A DNA stretch of 64,000 nucleotides from Roridomyces roridus (lineage: Eukaryota > Basidiomycota > Agaricomycetes > Agaricales > Mycenaceae), in contig JARKIF010000030.1 in the NCBI GenBank assembly GCA_029378245.1, forward strand, positions 248,001 to 312,000, read 5' to 3'. A program made the translations under genes and the position numbers. The notes under the pieces are model-generated. The model did not search any database and was not told the DNA's origin. It worked only from the letters and a program-made list of their open reading frames with translations. Below are positions 46,405 to 56,689 of the stretch, one piece after another; the stretch's first letter is position 1, and every line of letters starts with the position of its first letter.

Positions 46405-49400
46405 ATGCCGCCTCTAAAACGTCAAGACACCACCCACAGCAGCGTATTCAGCTGGTGGTCAGACAGCAACCCGCTGCTTCACACCGGACCCACGATTAAT
46501 CTGCACGCCGCGGCCAAGCCTCTGATGAAGTGGATGCACCACCAGCAAGCGCTGGGCATCATCGACAAGCACAACGGGGTCCCACTCACCGCGGAGCTTT
46601 TGGTGATTTATGCGTCGTATCTGTCGTACGTGATGCGGAAGACGACTCTAAGGAAAGTACTGACATCCACCAGGTACAAATACATCTCCCTGGCCACACA
46701 GAGAGCGGTCTTGAAACATCTGACGGACAGAGCGTACCTTTCGGAAACCGACGTCGGAGAAATACTACGTTCCCCGATCCTCGAACAGATTCCGCGAATC
46801 CTGGAGTCGGACGAAAGACAGCTCCCTAGTCGGAAAGCTGCTTGCACACCAATACGGCATCGCTGGGCAACTCACGTTTAGGTCAGTTGGCTTGTACGCT
46901 CCTTTATCCCACAGCTCATTCTCATCAGCGTCGGAGACGAAGACGTGTTACTCCAGATGACGTCTACCTTGGCTGCGGTCTTGGGGCAACCCGAAAGTGC
47001 GCTGGGAGAAGCCCTTCAGACTTTGCTAGAATCCGAGACCGAAGCCATGAGACGTTGGTCATGTATTCTCGTCGGCAATCTGGCTCGTCAAAAGGCTGCT
47101 CAAAGCGTCCTTGCCAGCTCGGACGTGATTAAGAAACTCGTGGCTCTGTTACGGTGAGTCCTATCTATTCTACCCCCGAGAAGCTCTTGGATAATGTTGT
47201 TCGCCTAGTGATTCAGATGACGACGTCGTGCTTACTGCCATGTCTGCATTGGCTGAAATTTCACAAATGCCCGGCGGCTTGACAATTCTTGTGGCAACGA
47301 ACGCGCTGGATGGCGTCGGTCTGACACTGGACTCCACCAATACGACTAGACGCTTGTCCGTCTGCACCTTTGTTACGACCTTGGCAAAGAGCGAGTCCAG
47401 CGTTCTGGCGATTTTGGATGCAATTCCGATACAAAGGTGGTCCAAGTTATTGAGGCAAGTGTCTCTCATCTTTCCACGGTGAGTCACTGCGTTCCGAGGG
47501 TCCGTCCGCACAGGGATGTGTGGACCCCAGTCCGCACAGCTCCACACACACACATGTCCGCACACGTTCGCGAACCTGTGCGGAATCCAGCAGAAATTGG
47601 TTGCCTCTGTTTCTAGGCTTTCGCCCGCACTCTTGGGCATACAATCAACTTACAATCCGTATCTGCCAATAAAGTTTGCGTAAGTTTGTCAGTTGATGGC
47701 TGGTCAACGTCCCGTGGCAATCATGTGTGGCAATTCATCCCGGTCTGCTACACATCGGCGCCGCATCGACTACCATTCTGTCTACTTTAGCACCACAATA
47801 TAGCCTTTTCCATCCCATAACACCGACCCAGGACTCCTTCGCAGCCAGCGCCATCCACCGACTCATCATTTCTAGTGCTTCAAATCGCGGGACCTGCGTC
47901 GGTGTCAACGGTTGCACTAAACTCGTGCTCGACGCGGGGATTAGGGCGGGGTGGGCGCAGGATGGGGTCGATATTTTGATACTCGGCGTCGTAATCGCTG
48001 TCGGACTGCGCGCCGGCCTCATGGTGTTGATGAGAGACGGCTACATTCGTAGTTCTCGTCTTGGCGCGACTGACTCGCCCGCCACGCCGATTGGCTGCGA
48101 TTTCAGCACCGGAGACTCGCTGCTCCAGGTTGGCGACTCGCTGCTTGAGCTCAGTGTTGTCGTTTAGAAGCATCTGCATGCCCTGGACAAGGTAGTCCAT
48201 CTGGGCAATAGCTTGGGTCGGAGGGTACAGCTGCGGCGGGCGTGAAGAATGAGGGAGGTGCTGAGATGCCGTATGGATCCGCTGCAGTAGCCGCGTCGCC
48301 GCGGAAGGGGTCGAGGTTGCCACTTCGAGATCGAGAACCAGTCTGGCAACCACGCGGAGTAGCTAAACCGTGTTCAGACGTAGCGGCTCTGAGAAAGGGT
48401 GTTAATTGCGTCAATCTAAGAGCAGAAGTGTAGCCACGCACGGTATTCCCGCCTTATGAAACTCCATTGCATCGCAACCGCATTGAAAGTGTGAGGGAGG
48501 CGCAGCGGATGCGAAGTTGGTTGGGCTGATATGCATGACAAGGAGGCGGCGATGGTGTCCGAGTCATTGCCAGCGTGGCCAGGGTCGACGGGAGAAGAGT
48601 CTCATAAAAGATCATCACCTTTAAGCTCGATTCATCACCCGATTTGTCGATGTAAAGATGTCTAGGAGATGTGTCAAAGCAGGCGCGCCGAGTCCGCGCA
48701 ATGGCGCCGACGAGAGGCCGTAGAAGGGCGGAGGTGTGTGGACGAGGTGTGGACGCCAAGTCAGCACATGGCTGCACACTAGTCGGCACATGTCGGCAAT
48801 GCTGTGCTATCTTTGATGGCCGCACATGGGTTTCCAGGGGTCGGCTAATGTCCGCAACCCGTCAACACATGTCACCCAACGTTCGTCGACGGCACCTCGG
48901 AACGCAGTGAGTCATCAATTCATTGGGATTCATTTTGCAGGGATGACGAAGAAGTTTTCGTTCACGCCGCAAAAGCGCTCGTCCAACTGTCCCGATGGGA
49001 TGAATTCGCCTGGGCCATTATCCGATCCGACCTCTTGGAAGTCATCTCGGACCTACTCTCAACTCGTTGGCGGACATTCGATTTCTGTGAATTGATCGGA
49101 ACCTTGGCCGAGAAGGAGTTCCCTATCCCCTCCATTTTGGCCGCAATCCCGATGGAGAAACTTGTGTTCATCTTAGAGTGTGTTTTTCAGTTCCAAGAGC
49201 TCCATCCGTTTGCTGATATACCCTCAGCCTTGAACACTACACGGGGTACCATACTCGTACCTCGGCCGGCGTTGTATTGAAACAGCTTTCGAAGTGGCGT
49301 GAGGGCGCGCTGGCCGTCGCCACGGTGATGGATATGCTGGATAGGGTACCGACAATTGTTGCGACATTGGCAAGGTACAGAGCCATCATGCCGACTATTG

Positions 49401-49753
49401 CTGGGAGCTTTACTGTTGCCAGGTTATGGTCACTTGTATGGCAAGTCTATGACATTCTATCTCCAACTGTGTTTTAATGTCGTTTCAGTAGCCACAATGA
49501 GCAAATGGCTTCGGGAGCTGCAGAAGCGCTGATTGAACTTGCACACTGTCCTGAGGGTAGAGCCGCACTTTCGACAACCCTTGCCCTCTTCATAGCCCCG
49601 ACCAAGCCTCTACCTGCTTCCCACAGGGAAGCGATCATACGCCTGGCACAAACGCTCCCTCCGGAATCTCCGCTCCGCAGTATCATACCTACCGACCGCC
49701 TGCGTCAGCCGTTTGACGAACATCCTGCGACCTTTTGGGGCTGGGCATACTGA
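46405..49753 (+). pseudogene. ARM-repeat protein gene, second copy, broken
   Basis: Exons corresponding to the intact copy are 46405-46625, 46674-46881, 46929-47153, 47209-47454, 48941-49177, 49228-49440 and 49489-49753. The product starts MPPLKRQDTTHSSVFSWWSDSNP and contains the same helical repeats. Exon 2 carries a 17 bp deletion near 46825 (within DERQL...), which shifts the frame and gives a stop at 46881. Intron 4 has grown to about 1.49 kb through a TIR element (47487-48907). Introns 4 and 6 have GCAAGT donors as in copy 1, while intron 3 has GTGAGT where copy 1 has GCAAGT. Other exons remain open, so inactivation is recent or the deletion is a sequence error. Confidence 0.78.
47487..48907. 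mobile_element. hAT-like element in an intron of the second ARM gene
   Basis: Inverted ends CTGCGTTCCGAGG / CCTCGGAACGCAG are flanked by the duplicated target TGAGTCA (47480-47486 and 48908-48914; 8 bp if the preceding G is counted). The empty site is seen in the paralog at 27652-27709. CCGCACA-type motifs are repeated near both ends. The interior has a minus-strand ORF (48353-47880) with a predicted coiled coil (LNDNTELKQRVANLEQR), possibly a captured gene piece; no transposase is recognised. Length 1.42 kb. Confidence 0.8.
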
Positions 49754-50227
49754 GGCGAAACATCATGGTGAGTTCATGCTGTGCTCAAGTCTTTCGAGCA
49801 GTTGATTCAATACAGCACAATGCAGTACGCTATGGTAGCTTTGATTCGGCGCCTAGCATTGGTCTGCAATGCACTTATGTCAAGTCATCGGGCCTTTCTC
49901 AAACTGAAAGTCGGAGGAAACTTGTATGTATTCAATGCCACTATTTAACCATGTCTGCTTCCCCATCCTCGTGGATAATCGAGTATACATTACCGGTAAT
50001 GCCAGGATCAGATCCATGGGACCCTGGATTGATGATTCGAGTGGGCGGCGAACGTGATCGTAACCTCGGCGATGGACGACTGGAAGTATCTCTGTGGCCC
50101 CACTCTCGCGACCGTGGAATTGACATTGGAAGCCGGCTCCTTGGCCTGGAGCGCGAGGTAGACCCAATCTCAGGCGCCATAGCGATCCGAGGGCTCGGGG
50201 ATATCCTGCTCCTACCCAGATCGGCGA
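49754..50227 (+). other. ARM-gene 3' flank plus an ORF piece shared with 23.1 kb
   Basis: The first 150 bp match the flank behind the intact ARM gene and the fragment at 23.3 kb. An open frame then encodes RLEVSLWPHSRDRG, LLGLEREVDPISGAIAIRG and DILLLPRSAIG. The inverted copy at 23275-23110 keeps the same frame (SLWPQSRD, VDPLSGAMAIRG), which suggests it once was protein-coding. I do not recognise the protein. Confidence 0.45.
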
Positions 50228-50494
50228 TTGGGGAGTTGGCAGAGGACCGAGGCAGGTAAGTGCGTGCGTTGGCGGATGGTTGAGATGGCGGTGAAGGGAC
50301 GCAGACGGTCGACGAGAGGTGCGCCGGTGAGTGTGTCTGTGAAGGTGGTGACGGAGAGCACTGATGGTGGGATGTGAGCAACGTGCGCTGTGGAGGTGGA
50401 GAGGTAGTCGTCGACGATGGCGAGCTTAGGGGGTTGGGTGCTCATTTTGCGTCGGAAAAGGGGAGCAGATGTGGGGCTAGTGCTCGGAGGTTCA
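50228..50494 (-). pseudogene. Truncated N-terminus of the 2-hydroxyacid dehydrogenase
   Basis: The minus strand encodes MSTQPPKLAIVDDYLSTST and GAPLVDRLRPFTAIS, nearly identical to residues 19-88 of the gene at 44940-46064, then diverges after LCQLPN. The upstream ATG (50494) corresponding to the long start is out of frame with MSTQ because of a small indel. No NAD-binding or catalytic part is present. Confidence 0.85.
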
Positions 50495-50679
50495 TGGTGA
50501 GAAGAAAGAATCGGGCCGAGTCAAAGCCGGTGGTGATCGGCACTGTTCGGCCGAATCACGGTCACGTTTCTGCTTTCGAATTCTCACCGTGCCATTTACT
50601 TCTGGGTTTTCTAATACAGTGTCCATACTTTTTTGTAAGATTTTCTACTACTCCATTTCGTCGGACGAGCCGTTTCCAT

Positions 50680-51985
50680 CTAATTTTCTTTCGAACTCCC
50701 TCTCTCCGCCCGATCTCTCCTCCACGCAATCCTCTGCAACAACTTGACGCGCAACCCCAGATCCTTCCTTCGTCTGCGATTCTTGGCGGTAGCACTGGGC
50801 AGAATGTTGACCCAGAGTCGAATTGGTGCGAGCGAAGGCGGGGCGAGGATACACGTGTCGCCCATCGGATCGTCGTCGAGGAGACAATACGATGCCGGTT
50901 GATGAGCCGTGGGGCTGTTGGACGCTACGGCAGAAAGGCTGAGCGCGGAACCGCTCATAGTGAACGATACCGTTGACTGCGCGGTGAGACGGGGAAGCCT
51001 CCTCATGAAAGTGAAGCTCTCGATGTCCTCAACAGCTTCGCGCATCTGCGAGAGGGTCGGTCGTGCGTTGGGGTCTTCCGCGAAGCACCAGCGAAAGAAG
51101 TCATTGGCAACTGGTGTAAGCTGATACCGTTCCCGCAGATAGGTTTCTGGGTTGGTGCGGAACGAGGCGTAGTCGGGATCAGACAGGCTGGGAGCGCCCC
51201 AGGGTCGGACGGCGGTGACGAGGTTAAACAGGACGAGGACACACGCCCAAAGATCAGAGTCGCGCGGGCGGTAGGAAGGACCGTCAAAGTCAGCGCATTC
51301 TACACAAGATTCAGCTGCGAGAACGGAGGAGAGGAGGGTACACACCCGGCGTGACATACGACATACTCCCGCACCTCTCTTGAGTCACCACCTCCTCCAG
51401 CGTAGCCAGTCCAAAGTCCGCCAATTGAACACCACCCTCCCTGCGTGACCTGAGGAGAATATTGTCGGGTTTTATGTCCCTGTGATAGACACCTCGAGCG
51501 TGGCATTGGGCGACTGCGTCGAGAATGTTGATGAACGTTTCACGGATGAGGCTGGGACGGTCCTCGAACTTGAAGTCCGTGTAGATGGCGTCGAAGAGGT
51601 CGCCACCGGGGCACCAATCCAACACCATGAAAATGAGATCCCCCTCGCGGAACAAACGATGGAGACGGACGACGCCCTCTTCGTGCTTGACGGTCAAGTG
51701 TGTGCGGAGCTCCCGCTCGAGAATCTTTCCTTGACTAGGAGGCCGAGTTGGCATTGGGAGGGGAGAGGACTGGATGGCTGCAACTCGCCTAGATTCTCTC
51801 GGGGCAAATCGCATGCACTTGACGGCGTAATAGTCAGGGGCACCGTCGTCGGGGGAGGTGGTGTCAATGGCCTTGTAAACTTTTGCAAAACCCCCGCTGC
51901 CGATGATCTGGACAAGCTTGAGGTATCCTTCGTCAACGAAGGTGGAAGAAAGGTCAGGAAGGGTCGAAGAATGGAACTGAGACAT
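50680..51985 (-). CDS. Serine/threonine protein kinase, Ran1/Ksp1-like
   Basis: The model is complement(join(50680..51299,51346..51985)), 419 aa, one 46 bp intron (GTGTGT...TGTAG) placed inside the activation segment so that TP|ECADFDG is restored. Kinase landmarks: glycine loop IGSGGFAKVYKA (about residues 29-40), ATP-binding Lys in YYAVKCM, catalytic loop HRDIKPDNILL, DFGLA, and the activation segment end CGSMSYVTPE. The C-lobe has DLWACVLVLFNLV and DPNARPTLSQMR. The order and the CGS..Y.TPE form resemble fungal Ran1/Ksp1/Vhs1-type kinases, which act in nutrient and cell-cycle signalling. The C-terminal 110 residues are low complexity and basic (NRRRRKD...). The start MSQFHSST is the only Met upstream of the glycine loop. 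Confidence 0.9.
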
Positions 51986-52117
51986 GGCGGAAGGAGGAGG
52001 GGCGGGACGGCGGGGAGTGGAGGTGAAGAAGGCGAAGGCTGGAGGAGGCTGAGAGGGTTGAAAAGCAGGTTTTGAAGCAGGAAGGCAGGTTTAGGCGCAG
52101 ATCAGAAAATCCGTGGC

Positions 52118-52981
52118 TGAGAAAGTCTCCCGATCATGGGAGATTCTGGAGACTCGGAGACTCAGAGATACCAATTGAATATTATTATAATATTTTCCAT
52201 ATGTAATATAATTGACTGCTGCAAAGAGGCCGCCGCCGTCGCACGTCGCGTCACTGCCACACCGTCTCCGGTATCAAAGGCACCGATGCCCTGCGTCCGC
52301 CTCACATGGCGTGTGAAGGACACGAGCTTGAGAGCTCGTTACAAGGCCAGGACCCTGTTGAAGATGGTCCGGGTGTCGAGTGAAACCCACTGGGACGACG
52401 GGATCGTAGGGCGGAAGGGAGGGTCGATCACATGCACAACAGGTATGGGGACGTCTGGGTGATATAAGGAGCGGCTAATGAGTCGAGGGCAATGGCGAGA
52501 GGGGAAGGCTCGGGCGCGCCGGCGCAGGCACTGGCGGAGGCTGAGTGCTGGCGATGTCGATGGGCGAGGTATGAGGGGCTATCGAACGGGCGACGCTGAG
52601 AGAGCAGCGTTATAAGACACGGAGGGTGTATCGAGGGGAAGGAGTGCGGGCGAGACGCGGTATGTATATGAGCATTGAGCACGGGCGGCATCGAGGGGGC
52701 ACGGATACATAGGGCGGCGGTATTGGGCAAGGCCGTCAGGGGCGAGCGCCGGCGAGCACGCAGTTGATGCCAGGTATAACGGTGCTGACGCTGGCGTGGG
52801 TGTGGGTGGGTCGCGGGCGAGATGCTATCGAGAGCGCGGGCGGGAAGCGAAGGGGCGGGAAGAGACCTTGGTAACACTGTCACGCATTGATGTGCAATCA
52901 TAATACTCCAAAACAAGTCTCCAAAGTCTCCTGAGTCTCCCGAGTCTCCAGAGTCTCCCAAAACTTTGGTGGACTTTCTCA
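52118..52981. mobile_element. TIR element with GGAGACTC subterminal repeats
   Basis: The ends are inverted (TGAGAAAGTC... / ...GACTTTCTCA). Inside each end are three GGAGACTC/GAGTCTCC units: left GGAGACTCGGAGACTCAG, right the complement in the same order. About 864 bp. The interior GC-rich ORFs have no recognised domain. Target duplication is not evident. Confidence 0.7.
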
Positions 52982-53073
52982 TATACGTGTATTCTCGCGC
53001 AGATATGTGACGAGATCAACTCGAAGATGGTGGTGTGAAAGAGAATTGTGAGGAAAGGAGAACTGAGACCAGC

Positions 53074-53521
53074 CAAGGGGGCACCGGGATCGAAATTTCG
53101 TACCGGGGGAGGGGGGGGGGTCCCGAGAGGGCTTGAAAAAAATTTCTATATGTATATTAGTAAATGTGTTTTCGAGCATATTGGACACTCTTGATTGAAA
53201 TTTCCAAATCGGGACTGATATATTACATAATACAGCTGCCAGTCTCATCGACTCTCACAAGACATTGCCACAGACAACAAGTGTATCATTGCTCAAGTAC
53301 ACATGAGATGGGTCTAATTGACACTGGGGTCCTCTAATAAGTTTGTAATACATATTTTTCCTATGGTTGGGAGCTGCGGATTGCTCGGACCGCCGGTAAA
53401 TCACATGATCGTGGGAATGATCTGCCTTATATAGGAGGGGGGGGGGGGGGGGGGGGTCCAGCCAGGGTCGAAAAAAACTTTTCAACCCTATATCCGAAAT
53501 TCCGATCCCGATGCCCCCTTG
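53074..53521. mobile_element. hAT-type MITE carrying poly-G tracts
   Basis: Inverted ends of about 26 bp (CAAGGGGGCACCGGGATCG at the left, complement with two mismatches at the right) are flanked by the 8 bp duplication AGACCAGC (53066-53073 and 53522-53529). Two G tracts lie inside, of 10 G (53111-53120) and 20 G (53437-53456). Each is followed by GTCC and a GAAAAAAA run. 448 bp, no coding capacity. Confidence 0.88.
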
Positions 53522-53849
53522 AGACCAGCTCAGCATTATGATTGATCGACACTGGTCGATCACCAGCTGGAGTCTGTGATCAAACGGTAGACTCTCAGAG
53601 TTTGCAGATAAGAACAAAAACACGAGCCCCTGATAAACGTATACCTGACCCCGGCTTGAACGAGGCACATATCCTCTGTCTTCATTGAGGGTCTCCCCTT
53701 CAAGTTGCCCGCACCCTCTCACCGGCAACTGCGACGCCTGCTCTTCAATCTTCAATGCAGAGTGGGTACCTGGCATTGACCGGGTCTTCTTTGAGTCTCA
53801 AGGTGAACTGCTCGCAAAACAAAACAAAAAATACCACTGGATTTCGTCC

Positions 53850-53935
53850 ACAAATGACCTGGCCCCCGAATCGAACAAGGTACACGTCTTTTGCATTTTC
53901 CTCTGAGCAACTCACCTTGCTATCAATTGTTGCAT
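53850..53935 (-). repeat. tRNA-derived (SINE-like) repeat
   Basis: On the minus strand GTTGCTCAGAGG resembles an A box and TTGTTCGATTCGGGG a B box about 33 bp later, as in pol III internal promoters. The B-box part matches the repeats at 34.0-34.6 kb. Confidence 0.45.
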
Positions 53936-54528
53936 GACCGCTAAGTATATACATCTAAATCTAATCCATTTTTATATTATTTTGCCGCCCTGTTCAAAAT
54001 CAGGTAAAGTCAGCTCGCCTGTGCAGCCTGCAGTTCGTCCTCAACCGGCCAAGGCGGCAGAGCTGATTCGGCCAAGCGTTCGGCTGTAGACGCTACCATA
54101 AGTACACTCATGCTGAGAACTGTTCATGTGGCCGTGCACTCTTTGTGTCGCCTTCCAAAAATGAGGTGGTTGAAGCCGGAGTGATCCGTTCCACGGTAGC
54201 CACTGGAAACTGCTCGAACGGTGAACCCTTTAGATTTGATTCCGCTTATAACGACGCTGGCGGCTGTAGTAAATTCTCATGCTTGAATCTCACACATACG
54301 TTGATACCAAAACGCAGAAACATGGGCATGCGATATCGCGATCTCGGCATCCCTGGATCATGAATCACGTCTAGGATTGGAAGGCCAAAACCGCTTCAAT
54401 GTGGACTCGTCACTTAGAGAGGCGATCACCGGCAAATTGCCCGCCGCGCCGGCGTAGGCTCTCCGAAATTCGAATTCATCACTTCCATGCTCGCTCACAA
54501 CTCGCTCAGCCTTTTAGTCCTCACTTCA

Positions 54529-54553
54529 GGGGGGGGGGGGGGGGGGGGGGGGG
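54529..54553 (+). repeat. Poly-G tract of 25
   Basis: An uninterrupted run of 25 G, outside any gene model; the length may be imprecise in the assembly. Confidence 0.9.
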
Positions 54554-54978
54554 TAAACTTTCTCTACTCCCCCTGAAACACGGCGCTGACGCTCGTCCGA
54601 AGATCTACGGAAGATGATAGCTTCCCCCGCTTCCTGTTGAACAACAGAAGCTGCAAGTTCAGGTTCCTTGAGACATGATCTGGTGAGTCGAACTCTTCTC
54701 AGGTTTCAATTTCATCAGAACTCAGAACTCAGACTCATCTCCGTGTCTCTCCGGTACCCCATGCGGCGGAAGACACTCGATTTGGATGCTGAAATGTTCT
54801 CCCGCGATGCCACGAGCTCAAACCACAACCGTGGACGGCATCCATCGAAGTCCATCCAATAGAATAACGATACGCAACACGTACAACTTCACCAATAATA
54901 AACGAATGTTCCAGTCTCGGTACATATGTAACCATGGACTACCTACATATCAATAAAAAATGCTGTCCGCTGTCTGAC

Positions 54979-56256
54979 TCAAACAGCGTCGGAGGACGGC
55001 GGGAACGACTTGAGCTCGATTTTATCCACCCTTCCGGGGCCCACCTCACGACCCGCCTTATCATCCTCATCCCACGTCCTGAACGTATCATCCGTATGCG
55101 AAATATTGACCTGCACCTTGATCTGCGGGTCGTCATGCATAATCGTCTCGATACCCCCAAACGTGGGTGCCCGCCCGCGTCGGAGGTTTGTCCCGCCTCC
55201 AAAGGTAGCGACCCCCGCCGCTGTCTTGCTCGAATACGTCTCATCGGAACTGGTGGCGCGGAAGATGAATGCGACGATGACAGAGAGGTTGGCGACGAGG
55301 AGGGAGCTGGAGACTTGCAGATTGGCGGCAAAGGCTTCTTGTAGCCCTCCGAATACGTAGATGGTAAAATCGTGGTAGAGCGAGGTGGCAGTCATAATTG
55401 CGGTGGATGCAAAGACTGCTATCAGGCGGATTTTCAGCCCGCGTTGGAGGCGGGAGCCCCAGAGCAGGCTAAGAGGGGCGCCAATGAGGATCGTGTCGCA
55501 TATAACGTCCACTGAAGAGAGAGAGAGTTATTTGAAAATCAGGAAAGATGGGCGAGAAGACACGCACTGATAATGAGCGTTATAGCGACCTGCCGCCCCA
55601 AATCACACTGCGCGAGCGGAGACTCCTTCCACCCCGGCTGCGTCTCGCAGACCCAGAACGTCTGAGCGAAGAGAATTGTCCAGCAGAGAATGAAGAGGGC
55701 GATGGCGCCCACGAGGAGTTTACGCAGGAGCGCAAAAGAAAGACGCATGACTGTAAGGAGAATGGAGATCCGTGCCGTCCTGAGTCCATTAGACGAGTGC
55801 GAGGCAGAAGTTTCTGAGGAGACTTACCAGGCTACGGTGTAAAAGGTGATCGGACAACTGTGGGGACAATAAACATGGGTAGAGAGATACAAGTCCCAGT
55901 CGAAAACGCACAAATAATAAACCACGACCTTCTGATACTGTGTCATCGGGTTGGTCACTTGCATGCTCGTTAGCCTTCCTACAAAAGCTAAACGACAGCA
56001 CGCACGGGGATTCCGAATATGCAGCACAAAGACCGTAACAAATATCACAGTCATGAAGGCACTGAGCGCGACCCAGAGGTCATCCCACCACAGTTTTCCT
56101 TGAGTCCGCCTAACGTAGAGACGGAAGAGGGTGACGACGACGGCAAAAGGCGACAGGACGCATGTGAGAACTGCTCGAGTGAGGACGGAGCCTGAGAAGA
56201 GGGGGAGGATACGCACTGCGCAGCTGGTCAATGGTCGGTGAGACTGCCCAAGGCAT
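54979..56256 (-). CDS. Pth11/rhodopsin-like seven-helix membrane protein
   Basis: A six-exon model: complement(join(54979..55511,55568..55779,55828..55857,55912..55957,56006..56170,56217..56256)), 341 aa, introns 46-56 bp, all phases consistent. The order of hydrophobic segments is CVLSPFAVVVTLF, ALSAFMTVIFVTVFVLH, KVVVYYF, LLVGAIALFILCWTILFAQ, VAITLIIMDVICDTILIGAPLSLLW, IRLIAVFASTAIM and LLVANLSVIVAFIF, about seven helices. Motifs RRTQGKLWWDDLW and FAQTFWVCETQPGWK are typical of the fungal integral membrane (rhodopsin/Pth11-like) family common in mushrooms. Members are thought to be receptors or sensors, but ligands are unknown. The cytosolic tail carries GGGTNLRRGRAPTFGG and is hydrophilic. 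The first intron uses the second possible AG; the nearer AG would give an unlikely 25 bp intron. Confidence 0.85.
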
Positions 56257-56689
56257 CGCTACGAAGTGTGCGGTGAGCGCGTCGGTAGCCTGAACTAGGA
56301 TCAGAGGGGGGGAACGGAGTTTGCGATGGGTTCACGTTTTATGTATAAATGAGTAAGCTTTAAGCCCTCGTTGATCCAATGGAGCCCCATCTTTGGATGG
56401 CATTGCATGCGTCGTTAGTTGCGACGATCCTGGGAGACCACAACGCGGACCAGTGTCAGGGCTCAACTATAGAAGCCTGGTCTTCCGTCCGACGCCGCGT
56501 AACCTTGTGACTGCAATGATCTTCCTTATTTGAATTCATACAACGTAATTACTTGCCGCAACACAGATACTTAGTTATCCAAATAGTAGGCGGTCGCCGG
56601 TCGTCGTTGAGATCCCCATGGCGCAGGCCTTGGACAGGGTGACTGGCGCGGTCATTGTTGAAGAGAAAGTCCAGGAGCGAAGGGATTCA

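Noticed and set aside
49941..50381. 146 aa Ser/Arg/Pro-rich minus-strand ORF
   Set aside because: It spans the junction of the shared block and the truncated dehydrogenase; the frame kept between the two copies is on the plus strand.
52428..52982. 184 aa minus-strand ORF
   Set aside because: It lies within a TIR element and translates the GAGTCTCC repeats (GDSGDSGD); low complexity only.
53074..54553. Poly-G runs as telomeric or centromeric sequence
   Set aside because: They are single homopolymers, two within a MITE, with no telomere-like unit repeats.
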